Source: Pseudobutyrivibrio sp. UBA3626
Lineage (GTDB): Bacteria > Bacillota > Clostridia > Lachnospirales > Lachnospiraceae
Assembly (NCBI GenBank): GCA_002373675.1
Contig: DFLF01000013.1
Location: forward strand, 22,877-86,876
DNA: 64,000 nucleotides
Direction of reading: 5' to 3'
Shown here: one piece after another, positions 45,673 through 54,984 of the stretch
Layout: every line of letters starts with the position of its first letter
Position numbering within the stretch: position 1 is the first letter of the stretch
Program-made: the position numbers and the translations under genes
The notes under the pieces: model-generated
What the model was told of the DNA's origin: nothing
The model's database searches: none
Seen by the model: the letters and a program-made list of their open reading frames with translations, nothing else

Positions 45673-45807
45673 ATGAAGATGACTTATCAACCAAAGAAGA
45701 GACAAAGATCTAAAGTTCATGGTTTTAGATCAAGGATGAGTTCTCCAGGTGGAAGAAAAGTTCTTGCAGCTAGAAGGGCAAAGGGAAGAAAGAATTTATC
45801 TGCTTAA
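45673..45807 (+). CDS. rpmH: 50S ribosomal protein L34
   Basis: The 44-aa, very basic protein starts MKMTYQPKKRQRSKVHGFRS and continues with RMSSPGGRKVLAARRAKGRK, the invariant L34 pattern. The ribosome binding site is AAGGAGGTG. A short hairpin with a T-rich tail follows the stop and probably lowers read-through into rnpA. Confidence 0.98.
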   Translation: MKMTYQPKKRQRSKVHGFRSRMSSPGGRKVLAARRAKGRKNLSA

Positions 45808-45813
45808 ATAAAC

Positions 45814-45840
45814 AGACCACATTTTGTGGTCTTTATTATT
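45814..45840 (+). terminator. Attenuating terminator between rpmH and rnpA
   Basis: AGACCACA/TGTGGTCT (45814-45832, 3-base loop) is followed by TTATTATTTT. It would let some polymerase through to rnpA, giving far more L34 than RnpA. Confidence 0.75.
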
Positions 45841-45873
45841 TTATATTAAGCAGAAATATAAGTGGGCAATATT

Positions 45874-46212
45874 ATGAAATTTAGTGAATCATTAAAGAAA
45901 ACATCAGATTTTCAAACTGTTTATAAAAAAAGAAAATCTAAAGCTAATAAATATTTGATAATGTATGTTCATAAAAACGGTTTAAATATTAACAGATTAG
46001 GAATTTCATGCAGTAAAAAAGTTGGAAATTCCGTAGTGAGACATCGTATGGCGAGACTGATAAGAGAATCATATCGGCTACATGAAGAGTATTTTAACAC
46101 TGGGTTAGATATGGTAGTCGTTGTTAGACCAAGTGCAAAAGATATTGATTATCATAAAATGAGTAGTGCACTTATGCATCTTTCAAATCTTCATCACATA
46201 ACTTGTAAATAA
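45874..46212 (+). CDS. rnpA: Ribonuclease P protein component
   Basis: The 112-aa basic protein helps RNase P RNA to trim tRNA 5' ends. It has MKFSESLKKTSDFQTVYKKR, then RLGISCSKKVGNSVVRHRMA and the RNR-like helix ARLIRESYRLH. The ATG at 45874 is preferred over an in-frame GTG four codons upstream, since AGTGGG lies 7 bases before it. Confidence 0.96.
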   Translation: MKFSESLKKTSDFQTVYKKRKSKANKYLIMYVHKNGLNINRLGISCSKKVGNSVVRHRMARLIRESYRLHEEYFNTGLDMVVVVRPSAKDIDYHKMSSALMHLSNLHHITCK

Positions 46213-46231
46213 TAGCTTAGAAGAAGGGTTT

Positions 46232-46480
46232 ATGTTTAAGAATATTTTTTTAGCAATAATTAAATTTTATAGAAAACATATTTCACATCTAAAAAGAACG
46301 AAATGTCCATATTATCCTACCTGTTCAACATATGGTCTTCATGCAATAGAAAAGCATGGAGCATTTAAAGGTGGGATTCTTACAACATGGAGAATTTTAA
46401 GATGTAATCCTTTTTCAAAAGGAGGATTTGATCCTGTACCAGAGGAGCTTTTCTTTCAAATAGGAGGTAAAAGATTTTGA
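46232..46480 (+). CDS. yidD: Membrane insertion efficiency factor YidD
   Basis: The 82-aa protein carries the YidD signature: FYRKHISHLKRTKCPYYPTC, STYGLHAIEKHGAFKG and LRCNPFSKGGFDPVP. It sits at the inner face of the membrane through an amphipathic helix and aids YidC-dependent insertion. Its stop overlaps the yidC start by 4 bases. Confidence 0.96.
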   Translation: MFKNIFLAIIKFYRKHISHLKRTKCPYYPTCSTYGLHAIEKHGAFKGGILTTWRILRCNPFSKGGFDPVPEELFFQIGGKRF

Positions 46481-47847
46481 GCGAAATTTATTTAACTGCT
46501 TACGATGGTTTTATATTAGGACCAATCGTTAAGGTATTAGGTTGGATAATGGATAAGATTTATCTTTTCTTTTATTCAGTATTTGGTATTGAGAACGTAG
46601 CAGTTTCAATTGCGATATTTACCTTATTTATTTATTTATGTTTATTTCCTTTAACTTATAAACAGCAGAAGTTTTCTGCACTTAACAGAATAATGCAACC
46701 TGAAATCAAGGAAATTAATAATAAATATAAAGGTAAAAGAGATACTGCTTCAATGCAGGCTAAGCAAGAAGAAACTCAGGCAGTTTATGATAAGTATGGC
46801 GTATCTACAATGGGTTCTTGTATACAATTACTTATCCAATTACCAATTTTGTTTTCTCTTTATAGAGTATTCTATAATGTACCAGCTTATATTACTTCAA
46901 TTAGAGAAGTATTTACTGAAAAAGTTGGAAATGCAGCTAGTTCGATTGTAGATGCTATTGTTAATTCAGATGGATTCATGGATAAAATGCAGTCCTTATA
47001 TGAATATGCAGAGCTAAAAAATGTAACTGCTGATTTTACAGGTACTTATACAGCTGACAATGCTGAAACAATTAAGAATTATATTATTGATGTATTATAT
47101 AAACTAGGAGATTCAGGCTGGGCTAAGCTTGCTGAGAGTTTTCCTAATATTTCTGATTCTATTGATGCAGTTGTTCAGAAATTACATGATATTAATTATA
47201 TTTTTGTACTTAGTATTTCTGATACACCTTGGAATCAGATTAAACAAGGATGGTCAGGAGACAGCAAAGATTTTGTTTTAATTATTTGTTCACTTCTTGT
47301 TCCATTATTAGCCTGGGGAACTCAGATGATTAATATCAAGCTTATGCCTACTGCTAATAATGATAATGATCAAATGGCTAAAACAATGAGAACAACTAAT
47401 ATGTTAATGCCACTTATGTCATTATTCTTTGCATTTACTGTTCCTGTAGGTCTTGGTTTTTACTGGATTACAGGTTCTGTAATAAGAATTATTCAACAGA
47501 TTCTTTTAAATATGCATTTCAAGAAACTTGATCCTGAATCAATTATTGAGAATAATAAGGAAAAAGCAGCTAAAAAAGCTGAAAAGCGTGGTAAGAGAAA
47601 AGAAGCTATTTATAATTCAGCACACATTAATGCTAAAAGTCTTTCATCTAATGTTTCTACTAACATTTCGAAAGATAATCAGGAAAAACTTGATAAAATG
47701 CAAAATGTAAGAAATAATCCACCTGCTGGATCTATGGCTAGTCTTGCAAATGCAGTTAAAGCATTTGATGAGAAGAATAATAGCAAAAATAATAATGGTG
47801 CTAAGAATAATAATAAGAAGAATAATAAAGGTAAAAATAAAAAATAA
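46477..47847 (+). CDS. yidC: Membrane protein insertase YidC
   Basis: The 456-aa insertase has five or six helices, the LFPLTYKQQKFSALNRIMQP-type first cytoplasmic loop, and the conserved QLPILFSLYRVFYN helix. There is no lipoprotein signal at the start. A hydrophilic, Lys/Asn-rich tail of about 100 residues (ending NNNKKNNKGKNKK) should contact the ribosome. The start is TTG, preceded by AGGAGG and overlapping yidD. The loop between the first helices is longer than in short Gram-positive homologues. Confidence 0.95.
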   Translation: MSEIYLTAYDGFILGPIVKVLGWIMDKIYLFFYSVFGIENVAVSIAIFTLFIYLCLFPLTYKQQKFSALNRIMQPEIKEINNKYKGKRDTASMQAKQEETQAVYDKYGVSTMGSCIQLLIQLPILFSLYRVFYNVPAYITSIREVFTEKVGNAASSIVDAIVNSDGFMDKMQSLYEYAELKNVTADFTGTYTADNAETIKNYIIDVLYKLGDSGWAKLAESFPNISDSIDAVVQKLHDINYIFVLSISDTPWNQIKQGWSGDSKDFVLIICSLLVPLLAWGTQMINIKLMPTANNDNDQMAKTMRTTNMLMPLMSLFFAFTVPVGLGFYWITGSVIRIIQQILLNMHFKKLDPESIIENNKEKAAKKAEKRGKRKEAIYNSAHINAKSLSSNVSTNISKDNQEKLDKMQNVRNNPPAGSMASLANAVKAFDEKNNSKNNNGAKNNNKKNNKGKNKK

Positions 47848-47868
47848 TATTTTGTAGGAGATTTCAAG

Positions 47869-48627
47869 ATGGGTTTAAATAAAAAACAATTTGAAGCTAA
47901 AACCGTTGAAGAAGCTATTACTAATGCAACTGTTTCTCTTGGAATTACAAGTGATGAACTAGAATATGAAGTAGTTGAAAAAGGAAGTAGTGGATTTCTT
48001 GGTTTAAATTCAAAAAATGCAGTAATAAATGTATGGAAAAAATCGGACGTTTCTTTAGAAGAAGTTAACTCAAATGAAGAACCTGTAAAGGATGATATTA
48101 AAGAAGCAGCTTCTGAAGAAATACCGGAAAATAAAGAAAAATCAGAGAAGAAAAATAATGTAGTAGATCCTAAAGCTGCTGAAGAAGCAAAGGTATTTCT
48201 ACAGGATGTATTCTCATCAATGAACCTTCAAGTTGATATTTCTACTAACATTGATGAAGAAAATAACATTTTAGAGATTGAACTTGAAGGACCAGAAATG
48301 GGTGTTATTATTGGAAAGCGTGGTCAAACACTTGATTCACTCCAGTATTTAACAAGTCTTGCAGTTAATAGAAAAGTAGATAATTATACTAAGATAAAAC
48401 TTGATACTGAAGATTATCGTAATAGAAGAAAAGCTACTTTAGAAAACCTTGCTAAGAATACTGCTTATAAGGCTAAGAGAAATAAGCGTTCAGTAAGCTT
48501 AGAAGCTATGAATCCTTATGAAAGACGTATTATTCATTCTGCACTTCAGGATGATAAATATGTTAATACACATTCTGAAGGTGAGGAACCTTATAGACAC
48601 GTTGTTGTTGTTCCTAAGAATAATTAA
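47869..48627 (+). CDS. jag: Jag/KhpB RNA-binding protein
   Basis: The 252-aa protein has a Jag_N domain (about 1-55, with KTVEEAI and GSSGFLGLNSKNA), an acidic linker, a KH domain with GKRGQ (the GxxG loop) and a C-terminal R3H domain (RNRRKATLENLA...NPYERRIIHSAL). KhpB binds RNA with KhpA and controls cell elongation in Gram-positives. It follows yidC by 21 bases and ends the rpmH operon, with a strong terminator after it. Confidence 0.95.
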   Translation: MGLNKKQFEAKTVEEAITNATVSLGITSDELEYEVVEKGSSGFLGLNSKNAVINVWKKSDVSLEEVNSNEEPVKDDIKEAASEEIPENKEKSEKKNNVVDPKAAEEAKVFLQDVFSSMNLQVDISTNIDEENNILEIELEGPEMGVIIGKRGQTLDSLQYLTSLAVNRKVDNYTKIKLDTEDYRNRRKATLENLAKNTAYKAKRNKRSVSLEAMNPYERRIIHSALQDDKYVNTHSEGEEPYRHVVVVPKNN

Positions 48628-48679
48628 TGATTAAGGTAAGTGATTGATATTAAAACAATGTAATATTTGGACAGAAACC

Positions 48680-48716
48680 AGCGGCTGATTCACCATCCAG
48701 GTGACAGCCGCTTTTT
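48680..48716 (+). terminator. Terminator of the rpmH-jag operon
   Basis: AGCGGCTG pairs with CAGCCGCT (48680-48687 and 48704-48711), with an inner CACC/GGTG pairing, then five Ts. Confidence 0.93.
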
Positions 48717-48744
48717 CTCGCTCCCCTCTCACACCAAATAATAA

Positions 48745-48773
48745 TTGTAAAATAAGTAATAATCTAATATTAT
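48745..48773 (+). promoter_or_regulatory. Promoter of mnmE-mnmG-rsmG
   Basis: TTGTAA (48745-48750) and TATTAT (48768-48773) are 17 bases apart, ahead of mnmE. Confidence 0.5.
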
Positions 48774-48806
48774 ATATAATGGTGTAAATAGTTTGAGGAA
48801 ATGATT

Positions 48807-50177
48807 ATGTCAAATAATGATACAATTGCTGCCATTTCTACTGCTCTTAGTAATTCAGGTATTAGTATTATTAGGGTCAGTGGTGATGATGCAATTACTA
48901 GTATTGATAAAATATATAAAGGTAAGAAAAAACTTGTAGATGTTGAAAGTCATACTATTAATTATGGCCATATTATTTATAATCAAGAAATCATTGATGA
49001 GGTGTTTGTATCAGTATTTCGTGAACCTAATTCATTTACAAGAGAAAACGTGGTAGAAATAAATTGTCATGGTGGTGTTCTTGTTACTAGAAGGATTCTT
49101 GAAATAATTATTAGAAATGGAATTAGAATTGCTGAACCTGGAGAGTTTACCAAGAGAGCTTTTCTAAATGGCCGAATTGATTTAAGTCAGGCTGAATCTG
49201 TTATGGATATTATTGAATCTAGCAATGAATATGCTCTTAATGCCTCTATTAATCAATTAAATGGTAGTGTTTCTAGAGAAATTGTATCGCTTCGTGAGAA
49301 GATTATATATGAAATAGCATATATTGAATCAGCACTTGATGATCCTGAACACTATGATCTTAATGGTTATAATGATAGACTCACTAATGTTGTTAAAGAA
49401 GTCATAAATAGGGTTGATAAATTAATTAAGAGTAGTAATAATGGAATTCTTCTAAAAAATGGAATTAATACAGTTATTGTTGGTAAACCAAACGCAGGTA
49501 AATCTTCCCTTCTTAACATTTTAGCTAAGAAAGATAAAGCTATTGTTACTGATATTCCAGGTACAACAAGAGATATAATTGAAGAACAAGTAAGTATTAA
49601 TGGAATTGTTCTTAATATTATAGATACTGCCGGAATTAGAGAAACAGATAATGTTGTTGAGAAAATTGGTGTTGATAAATCCATATCTGCTATAGAAGAA
49701 GCTGATTTTATTATTTATGTTGTTGATTCTTCAATTGAATTAGATAATAACGATTATAGTATTATTGAAAAGATTAAGAATAAAAAGCACGTATGTCTTC
49801 TTAATAAATCAGATCTTACTAATGTTGTTAGTGAAGATGATATCAGAAATCACATTAATTCTAAAGTAATATCCATTTCTGCAAAAGAAGGTAAGGGTAT
49901 TAATGATCTTGAAAATGAGATAAAGGATTTATTTTTTAATGGTGAAATAGAAGATAATAATGAAGTTGTTATAACTAATATAAGACATAAGGATTTACTC
50001 TGTAAATGTGATGAATCTCTCAAACTTGTATTAGATAGCTTAAGTCAGGATATGCCTGAAGATTTTTATTCCATTGATCTTATGGATGCTTATAAATATT
50101 TAGGTTTGATTATAGGTCAGGAAATTGAAGATGATTTGGTAGAAGAGATTTTTTCTAAATTTTGTATGGGTAAATAA
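48807..50177 (+). CDS. mnmE: tRNA modification GTPase MnmE
   Basis: The 456-aa GTPase works with MnmG to modify U34 of tRNAs ending in A/G. It has the N-terminal THF-binding domain (DTIAAISTALSNSGISIIRV), a helical domain split by the G domain (GKPNAGKSSLLN, DIPGTTRD, DTAGIRET, LNKSDL) and the closing FCMGK with the conserved Cys. The ATG at 48807 has GAGG at 8-base spacing. An ATG two codons earlier is in frame but too close to the site. Confidence 0.96.
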   Translation: MSNNDTIAAISTALSNSGISIIRVSGDDAITSIDKIYKGKKKLVDVESHTINYGHIIYNQEIIDEVFVSVFREPNSFTRENVVEINCHGGVLVTRRILEIIIRNGIRIAEPGEFTKRAFLNGRIDLSQAESVMDIIESSNEYALNASINQLNGSVSREIVSLREKIIYEIAYIESALDDPEHYDLNGYNDRLTNVVKEVINRVDKLIKSSNNGILLKNGINTVIVGKPNAGKSSLLNILAKKDKAIVTDIPGTTRDIIEEQVSINGIVLNIIDTAGIRETDNVVEKIGVDKSISAIEEADFIIYVVDSSIELDNNDYSIIEKIKNKKHVCLLNKSDLTNVVSEDDIRNHINSKVISISAKEGKGINDLENEIKDLFFNGEIEDNNEVVITNIRHKDLLCKCDESLKLVLDSLSQDMPEDFYSIDLMDAYKYLGLIIGQEIEDDLVEEIFSKFCMGK

Positions 50178-50195
50178 AATAGATTAGGATGAAAA

Positions 50196-52109
50196 ATGCA
50201 AGAATTTGAAGAAAAAAAATTTGTTGAAGAAACATATGATGTTGTAGTTGTCGGTGCTGGTCATGCCGGATGTGAAGCAGCACTTGCTTCTGCACGTCTT
50301 GGAATGAATACAATTATATTTACTGTTAGTATGGATTCAGTTGCCATGATGCCATGTAATCCTAATATTGGTGGAACTTCTAAAGGCCATCTTGTTAAAG
50401 AAATTGATGCTCTTGGTGGAGAAATGGGTGTTAATATAGATAAGACATTTATTCAATCTAAGATGCTTAATAAATCAAAAGGTCCTGCAGTTCATTCTCT
50501 TAGAGCACAGGCAGATAAAGCTATGTATTCTCTTGAAATGAGAAAGACTTTACAAAGCCAGGAAAATCTTACTTTAAGACAGGCAGAAGTTACTGAACTC
50601 ATTATTCAAAATGGGAAGATTAAAGGTGTTAAGACATTTTCTAATGGAACATATTATTGTAAAAATGCTATTCTTTGTACTGGAACATATCTTGCTTCAA
50701 GGTGTCTATATGGTGATGTAATAGAACATACCGGTCCTAATGGTTTAAAGTCAGCTAACTACTTAAGTAAGTCACTTACTGACAATAATGTAGAAATATT
50801 ACGCTTTAAGACTGGAACTCCGGCAAGAATTGATGGAAATTCTATCGATTATAGTAAAATGGAAGAGCAATTTGGTGATGAAAAAATTGTCCCATTTTCA
50901 TTTACAACTGACCCTGATTCTATTCAGAAAGAGCAGGTTTCATGTTATCTTACTTATACTAATGAGAAGACGCATGAGATTATAAGAAAGAACCTTGATA
51001 AATCACCAATTTACGCAGGAATAATTGAAGGTACCGGTCCTAGATATTGCCCCTCCATTGAGGATAAAGTGGTAAAATTTGCCGATAAGTCACGTCATCA
51101 GTTATTTGTTGAGCCTGAGGGACTTTATACAAATGAAATGTATATTGGAGGCATGTCAAGTTCAATGCCTGAGTCTGTTCAGTATGAGATGTATAGAACA
51201 GTACCGGGTCTTGAAAATGCTAAGATTGTAAGAAATGCTTATGCAATTGAGTATGATTGTATTAAGGCTACTCAACTAAAGCCTTCTCTTGAATTTAAGA
51301 ATATTGAAGGTTTATTTGCTGCAGGACAATTTAATGGAAGCAGTGGTTATGAAGAAGCCGCTGCTCAAGGAATTATTGCCGGTATTAATAGTGCCAGAAA
51401 ATTACAAAATAAAGAAGCACTTATTCTTGATAGAAGTGAATCTTATATTGGTGTTCTAATTGATGATCTTGTTACAAAAGAAACAAGAGAACCTTATAGA
51501 ATGATGACAAGTCGAGCAGAATATAGATTATTACTTAGACAGGATAATGCAGACCTTCGTCTTACTAAGATCGGTTATGAAGTAGGACTTATTGATGAAG
51601 ATAGATATAATAAGCTTTGTATTAAAGAAAGATTAATCCAAGATGAGATTGAAAGAGTAAAAAATGTTAATATAGGTGCTAATAAAAAAGTACAGGATTG
51701 TCTAATAAGAAATAACAGTATTCCCCTAAATTGCGGAGTGAAACTTTCTGATCTTATTAGAAGACCTGAACTTGATTATGATAAACTATCAGAGATTGAT
51801 GTAGATAGACCTGACCTTCCTTCTGATGTTAGGGAACAGGTTAATATTAATATAAAATACGAAGGTTATATCATAAGACAGATAAAACAGGTAGAAGAAT
51901 TTAAGAAGCTTGAAACTAAGATAATACCTGATTCTATTAATTATGAAGACGTTAATTCTTTAAGACTTGAGGCAAGGCAAAAATTATCAGAGCTTCGTCC
52001 AAGAAGTATAGGACAGGCTTCTAGAATATCTGGTGTATCACCTGCTGATATTTCTGTTCTACTTGTTTATCTTGAGCAAGGTAAATATCTTAATAAAGAT
52101 AATGATTAA
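50196..52109 (+). CDS. mnmG: tRNA uridine-5-carboxymethylaminomethyl modification enzyme MnmG
   Basis: The 637-aa FAD enzyme partners MnmE. It has the dinucleotide fold VVGAGHAGCEAALASARLG, the CNPNIGGTSKGHLVKEIDALGG signature region, CTGTYL, and the C-terminal helical domain (RPRSIGQASRISGVSPADIS). It follows mnmE by 18 bases and precedes rsmG by 20, the usual Firmicute order. Confidence 0.97.
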   Translation: MQEFEEKKFVEETYDVVVVGAGHAGCEAALASARLGMNTIIFTVSMDSVAMMPCNPNIGGTSKGHLVKEIDALGGEMGVNIDKTFIQSKMLNKSKGPAVHSLRAQADKAMYSLEMRKTLQSQENLTLRQAEVTELIIQNGKIKGVKTFSNGTYYCKNAILCTGTYLASRCLYGDVIEHTGPNGLKSANYLSKSLTDNNVEILRFKTGTPARIDGNSIDYSKMEEQFGDEKIVPFSFTTDPDSIQKEQVSCYLTYTNEKTHEIIRKNLDKSPIYAGIIEGTGPRYCPSIEDKVVKFADKSRHQLFVEPEGLYTNEMYIGGMSSSMPESVQYEMYRTVPGLENAKIVRNAYAIEYDCIKATQLKPSLEFKNIEGLFAAGQFNGSSGYEEAAAQGIIAGINSARKLQNKEALILDRSESYIGVLIDDLVTKETREPYRMMTSRAEYRLLLRQDNADLRLTKIGYEVGLIDEDRYNKLCIKERLIQDEIERVKNVNIGANKKVQDCLIRNNSIPLNCGVKLSDLIRRPELDYDKLSEIDVDRPDLPSDVREQVNINIKYEGYIIRQIKQVEEFKKLETKIIPDSINYEDVNSLRLEARQKLSELRPRSIGQASRISGVSPADISVLLVYLEQGKYLNKDND

Positions 52110-52129
52110 TTATTAGAGAGTTATTAAGT

Positions 52130-52864
52130 ATGAGTATAAAATATAATTATGATTTAATAAAATTATATAACGGTTTAGATTCATTAGGTGTTTCCTATAA
52201 CAGAGATAAAATTGATAAACTTGTTAATTTCTATGAGATGGTTATAGAAAAGAATAAGGTTATGAATCTTACTGGTATTATTGAATTTGATGATTTTATT
52301 AATAAGCATTTCCTTGATTCATTGATTTTAGAAAATGTTTATCCTGATATTAATAGTAATATCTCTGTAATTGATGTTGGTACAGGAGCTGGTTTTCCTG
52401 GAATACCCCTTGCTATTATGTATGAAGAAGCTAATTTTACTTTACTTGATTCTTTGAATAAGAGAGTTAATTTCCTAAATGAAGTTATTAGTACTCTTTC
52501 TCTTAGTAATGTTAAAGCATATTCAGGTAGAGCTGAAGATTATGGTAAAGATTCGTCTTATAGAGAGCAATTTGACCTATGTGTTACTCGTGCAGTGGCA
52601 GAAACTAATCTTTTATCTGAATATACTCTACCTTTTGTAAGAATTGGCGGTAAATGTATAGCATATAAGTCAGTTCAGCTTAATGATGAAATTGAAAATG
52701 GAAAAAATGCAATCAGTATTCTGGGCGGAGAAATTGATTGTATTGTTAAGATTGATATTCCCGGTACAGAATATAATAGAAATCTATTGTTAATTGATAA
52801 AAAAAATGAGACACCTGCAAAGTATCCTAGAAGGGCAGGTGTCCCAAAAAAGAAACCATTATAA
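52130..52864 (+). CDS. rsmG: 16S rRNA 7-methylguanosine methyltransferase
   Basis: The 244-aa enzyme methylates G527 of 16S rRNA; loss in other bacteria gives low-level streptomycin resistance. It has MNLTGIIEFDDFINKHFLDS, the SAM site IDVGTGAGFPGIPLAI, and CVTRAVAETNLL. The C-terminal coding end doubles as the terminator stem of the convergent hydrolase gene, and the two genes overlap by 6 bases. Confidence 0.96.
   Translation: MSIKYNYDLIKLYNGLDSLGVSYNRDKIDKLVNFYEMVIEKNKVMNLTGIIEFDDFINKHFLDSLILENVYPDINSNISVIDVGTGAGFPGIPLAIMYEEANFTLLDSLNKRVNFLNEVISTLSLSNVKAYSGRAEDYGKDSSYREQFDLCVTRAVAETNLLSEYTLPFVRIGGKCIAYKSVQLNDEIENGKNAISILGGEIDCIVKIDIPGTEYNRNLLLIDKKNETPAKYPRRAGVPKKKPL
52799..52843 (-). terminator. 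Terminator of the alpha/beta hydrolase, inside rsmG
   Basis: On the minus strand GACACCTGC/GCAGGTGTC (52810-52818 and 52835-52843) is followed by TCA and seven to eight Ts. It lies in the last codons of rsmG. Confidence 0.85.
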
Positions 52865-53785
52865 AACTTTATTAATTGCCTTAAGGGTGTCTTCAGTATT
52901 TTCAAGATGTGGAAGTAACTTAGAATTATTTATTGTTGTTACTTCTATTTTAGAATTTACTTCTTTATAATTATTTGCTATTGCTCTACCAACTTCACTA
53001 CCTGTCAGTATATATATATTCTCTTTATCTGATAGTGCAAGTCGTACATCACATGTTAGATAACTACATTTCTTACAAGCATATAGAAATCTTCCCTTAC
53101 TATTATTAATATGTGATGATTCGTAATATGCATCTACTGATTCTCCAATATCATCTGAACTCATAAAATAAGAATTTAATGTAGATTTAATATTTGATTC
53201 ACGTATATAATAGTTATATAATGCGGTACCAATTACAGGTAGGAATAGTATTTCTTTTTCCAGTAAATCAAGTCTTGTAGTTTCAAGTGCGAATAAATCA
53301 AATTCTGCTGGATTAATAAGTATTGTTTTATTGAATACTTTATTAATATGATTGGCCATTATAACTATTGATGATGCATCGTTACTTGCTATAACATCAC
53401 ATTTTTCCTTGATAATGTCTTTGCAAAAATCAGATATTAGTTGTACAAAGGTATAGTTTGTATAAGTAATTGCAGGTTTATCTGATAGACCGCATCCAAG
53501 TAAATCTATAGTATAGACTTTATGATTCTTTGCTAATTCATCTTCTAATTTATTCCATTCGTAGCTTGACGATATTACGTTAAGATCATGTACTAATAGA
53601 ATGGGACTTCCTTCACCTTTTTCATTGTAATGTATTGAGCCTTCTTTCCAGGTGTAGTAATATCCTTCTTCATATTTAATCTTATATCTTTTTGCATTTT
53701 CGTTGATTGCTTTATTAATTACTTCGATGGATGCAACTGACATAAGACCGATTCCAAGTCCTTGTAGAAATTTCTTATTAATCAT
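52859..53785 (-). CDS. Alpha/beta hydrolase with unusual nucleophile elbow
   Basis: The 308-aa protein starts with a short hydrophobic segment (about 8-26) that may anchor it. It has the oxyanion strand PILLVHDLN, the DLLGCGLSDKP loop and a C-terminal catalytic-type His (H293 in LLPHLEN). At the nucleophile elbow, where GxSxG is expected, it reads ASNDASS, with Asp136 in the nucleophile place. This could mean dehalogenase or epoxide hydrolase-like chemistry, or an inactive relative. It runs against the local gene direction and is convergent with rsmG. Confidence 0.8.
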   Translation of the reverse strand: MINKKFLQGLGIGLMSVASIEVINKAINENAKRYKIKYEEGYYYTWKEGSIHYNEKGEGSPILLVHDLNVISSSYEWNKLEDELAKNHKVYTIDLLGCGLSDKPAITYTNYTFVQLISDFCKDIIKEKCDVIASNDASSIVIMANHINKVFNKTILINPAEFDLFALETTRLDLLEKEILFLPVIGTALYNYYIRESNIKSTLNSYFMSSDDIGESVDAYYESSHINNSKGRFLYACKKCSYLTCDVRLALSDKENIYILTGSEVGRAIANNYKEVNSKIEVTTINNSKLLPHLENTEDTLKAINKVL

Positions 53786-53926
53786 AATCTACCTCACTAA
53801 TATTTTCTTAAAATAATTATATTCTATGTTAGGGTATTTTACAAATTAACTTCCCAAAATTTCATAATTTAAGTTATAATCAATTATGATAATGAGTTTT
53901 AAATATTATAATAACAAGGTGGTTAT

Positions 53927-54952
53927 ATGAATCTCAATCAAAGTAGCAACAATACTTATATTGTTAAAAAATTGACGAGTGTTATTTTAATACCTTTACT
54001 TGTCATAGTATTCCTTAGCGGATGTGTCACTCCTAATAATAATGACAATAAACCCAAGGTTGCCATAGCATGGACCGACAGACAGGATGCTTATAGTATT
54101 CAGTGTCTACTTAAGGCAGTTGAAGCTGCGGGAGCGAAGCCTGTTGTATTAGATATGGTTCGTTCTTATGATTTAGAATATGATGATTCCGGTATGATTG
54201 TTGGTAATAAGGATGAGCATGGTATCCTTACTCCGGAAGCTACCAAGCTTGTTAAAGTTAATACATGGCAGAATTCCAATGTCAAAGATGTTATAAAAGA
54301 TTATGACTGTATCATATTTCCCGGAGGTACTGATTTATGTCCTACTTTCTACTATAATGAGCAGCCATGGCATGGAATCGAAGGTGACACGGATTATTCT
54401 GCAGAAAGAGATGTGTCCGATTATCTTCTTATGTCATATTGCTTAGAGGAGAATATGCCTATACTTGCAATTTGTCGAGGCATGCAACTTTTATCTGTTG
54501 TGTCCGGAGCAGATATGATTGGAGATGTTGGACAATATATGGAAGGTCAGGGCATTACTTATACTAATGTTCATAGAGATCCGAACAAGAAGATTTTCGC
54601 CTCTCATGATGTTAATGTACTTAGTCATGACTCTTATATTTATAAGATTGCCGGTGAAGATGTTATATCCAAGGTTCCTTCATGGCATCACCAGATTGTA
54701 GGAAATATTAATGGAACGAGACTTGTTGTAACTGCAACAACTATGACTGATGGGATTCCTATTATAGAAGGTGTTGAAAGAACTGACAAGGATTTTGTTA
54801 TTGGCGTTCAGTTTCATCCGGAAGTTGCTGTGGCAAAGGTTATAGATAAAGAAGAGGATGCCGGCAACTTTATGAGTTATGATAAAGCAATTTCTTATTT
54901 TAAGATATTAATTGAACAGACTCAGCGTAATAGTAAGTCTGCTAATGAATAA
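53927..54952 (+). CDS. Lipoprotein class I glutamine amidotransferase (peptidase C26-like)
   Basis: The 341-aa protein has an N-terminal signal with lipobox LSGC (Cys33), which would place it on the outer face of the membrane. The rest is a gamma-glutamyl hydrolase/PuuD-like domain: FPGGTDLCP, the nucleophile in AICRGMQLL and QFHPEVAV with the His and Glu. PuuD-type enzymes are normally cytoplasmic, so an exported one is uncommon; it may cut gamma-glutamyl links in peptidoglycan, folates or polyglutamate. That target is inference. The start is preceded by AAGGTGG. Confidence 0.87.
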   Translation: MNLNQSSNNTYIVKKLTSVILIPLLVIVFLSGCVTPNNNDNKPKVAIAWTDRQDAYSIQCLLKAVEAAGAKPVVLDMVRSYDLEYDDSGMIVGNKDEHGILTPEATKLVKVNTWQNSNVKDVIKDYDCIIFPGGTDLCPTFYYNEQPWHGIEGDTDYSAERDVSDYLLMSYCLEENMPILAICRGMQLLSVVSGADMIGDVGQYMEGQGITYTNVHRDPNKKIFASHDVNVLSHDSYIYKIAGEDVISKVPSWHHQIVGNINGTRLVVTATTMTDGIPIIEGVERTDKDFVIGVQFHPEVAVAKVIDKEEDAGNFMSYDKAISYFKILIEQTQRNSKSANE

Positions 54953-54984
54953 TTAAAAAATATTTTTATTATAGGTAATATATT

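Noticed and set aside
48801..48806. Earlier ATG of mnmE
   Set aside because: It leaves only two bases after GAGG, too close for initiation; the ATG at 48807 has normal spacing.
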